This document shows positions 63,993 to 64,000 of a DNA stretch of 64,000 nucleotides, one piece after another. This DNA comes from Pseudomonas sp. MWU13-2105 (GTDB taxonomy: Bacteria > Pseudomonadota > Gammaproteobacteria > Pseudomonadales > Pseudomonadaceae). Made by a program: the position numbers and the translations under genes. The stretch covers positions 1 to 64,000 of the forward strand of contig NZ_JALLIY010000003.1 of assembly GCF_023242315.1 (NCBI RefSeq), written 5' to 3'. The notes under the pieces are model-generated. The model did not search any database, was not told the origin of the DNA, and saw nothing but the letters and a program-made list of their open reading frames with translations. Each line of letters opens with the position of its first letter. Positions within the stretch are counted from its first letter, which is position 1.

Positions 63993-64000
63993 TGAGGCGC

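Noticed and set aside
1..64000. CRISPR arrays, tRNA or rRNA genes, insertion sequences, prophage or toxin-antitoxin modules
   Set aside because: No regularly spaced repeats, RNA gene signatures, transposase motifs or phage genes were seen on either strand.

Overview
The window is a GC-rich, densely packed bacterial chromosome segment. I read it as Pseudomonas, probably the fluorescens group. The reasons are an OprD-type porin, the Pseudomonas arrangement antR/antABC and acoRXABC, an OprI/Lpp-like lipoprotein, a nearby Fur box, and many Anr/FNR-type boxes. No rRNA, tRNA, insertion sequence, prophage or CRISPR array was seen.

Layout. 1-7.1 kb: the 5' part of an OprD porin, a small DSDGDRDGS protein, then a divergent redox module. 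The module has DUF2271, a PepSY/flavodoxin/FNR membrane reductase and ApbE on the minus strand, and an OmpR-type response regulator with its histidine kinase on the plus strand. Between them lie two near-identical direct-repeat boxes. 7.3-12.6 kb: signalling genes (GGDEF cyclase, HD-GYP phosphodiesterase, chemoreceptor). 12.7-22.4 kb: a seven-gene operon usually annotated as urea uptake and urea carboxylation, preceded by a clear guanidine-I (ykkC) riboswitch, so it is read here as guanidine import and degradation. 22.8-28.7 kb: a GNAT gene and a compact siderophore operon (one IucA/IucC-type synthetase, an MFS exporter, a TonB receptor) behind a Fur box. 29-32.1 kb: a LuxR regulator, a MarR regulator and a divergent FAD monooxygenase with two matching palindromic operators. 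32.1-36.3 kb: antCBA and divergent antR for anthranilate to catechol. 36.4-40.8 kb: a cell-envelope glycan operon (NodB deacetylase, DUF4015-type hydrolase, and a beta-lactamase-like/DUF1343 fusion resembling AmiE plus NamZ).

40.9-57.5 kb: a low-oxygen/stress island. Nitroreductase, a secreted Tyr/Pro-rich protein, an ABC-2 exporter, a K+ channel, a triple-BON protein, a DevA/B/C-like ABC efflux operon with its NodT outer-membrane factor, a beta-CASP RNase-like protein, a zinc alcohol dehydrogenase, PolX, a second-type FtsH, an alanine-zipper lipoprotein and Hsp20 are packed together. Nearly every promoter region carries a TTGAT-N4-ATCAA-like Anr box; three are perfect. The content resembles the low-oxygen-activated (lxa) locus known from Burkholderia cenocepacia. 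57.5-64 kb: acoR, divergent from acoXABC, with a textbook sigma-54 promoter and two candidate AcoR sites.

The most interesting signals are the Anr-box island, the guanidine operon, the DUF2271 protein with a flavinylation-like motif beside ApbE and a PepSY reductase, the one-synthetase NIS siderophore locus, and the AmiE-NamZ-like fusion. All functions are inferred from sequence patterns and recalled family knowledge; no database search was run.
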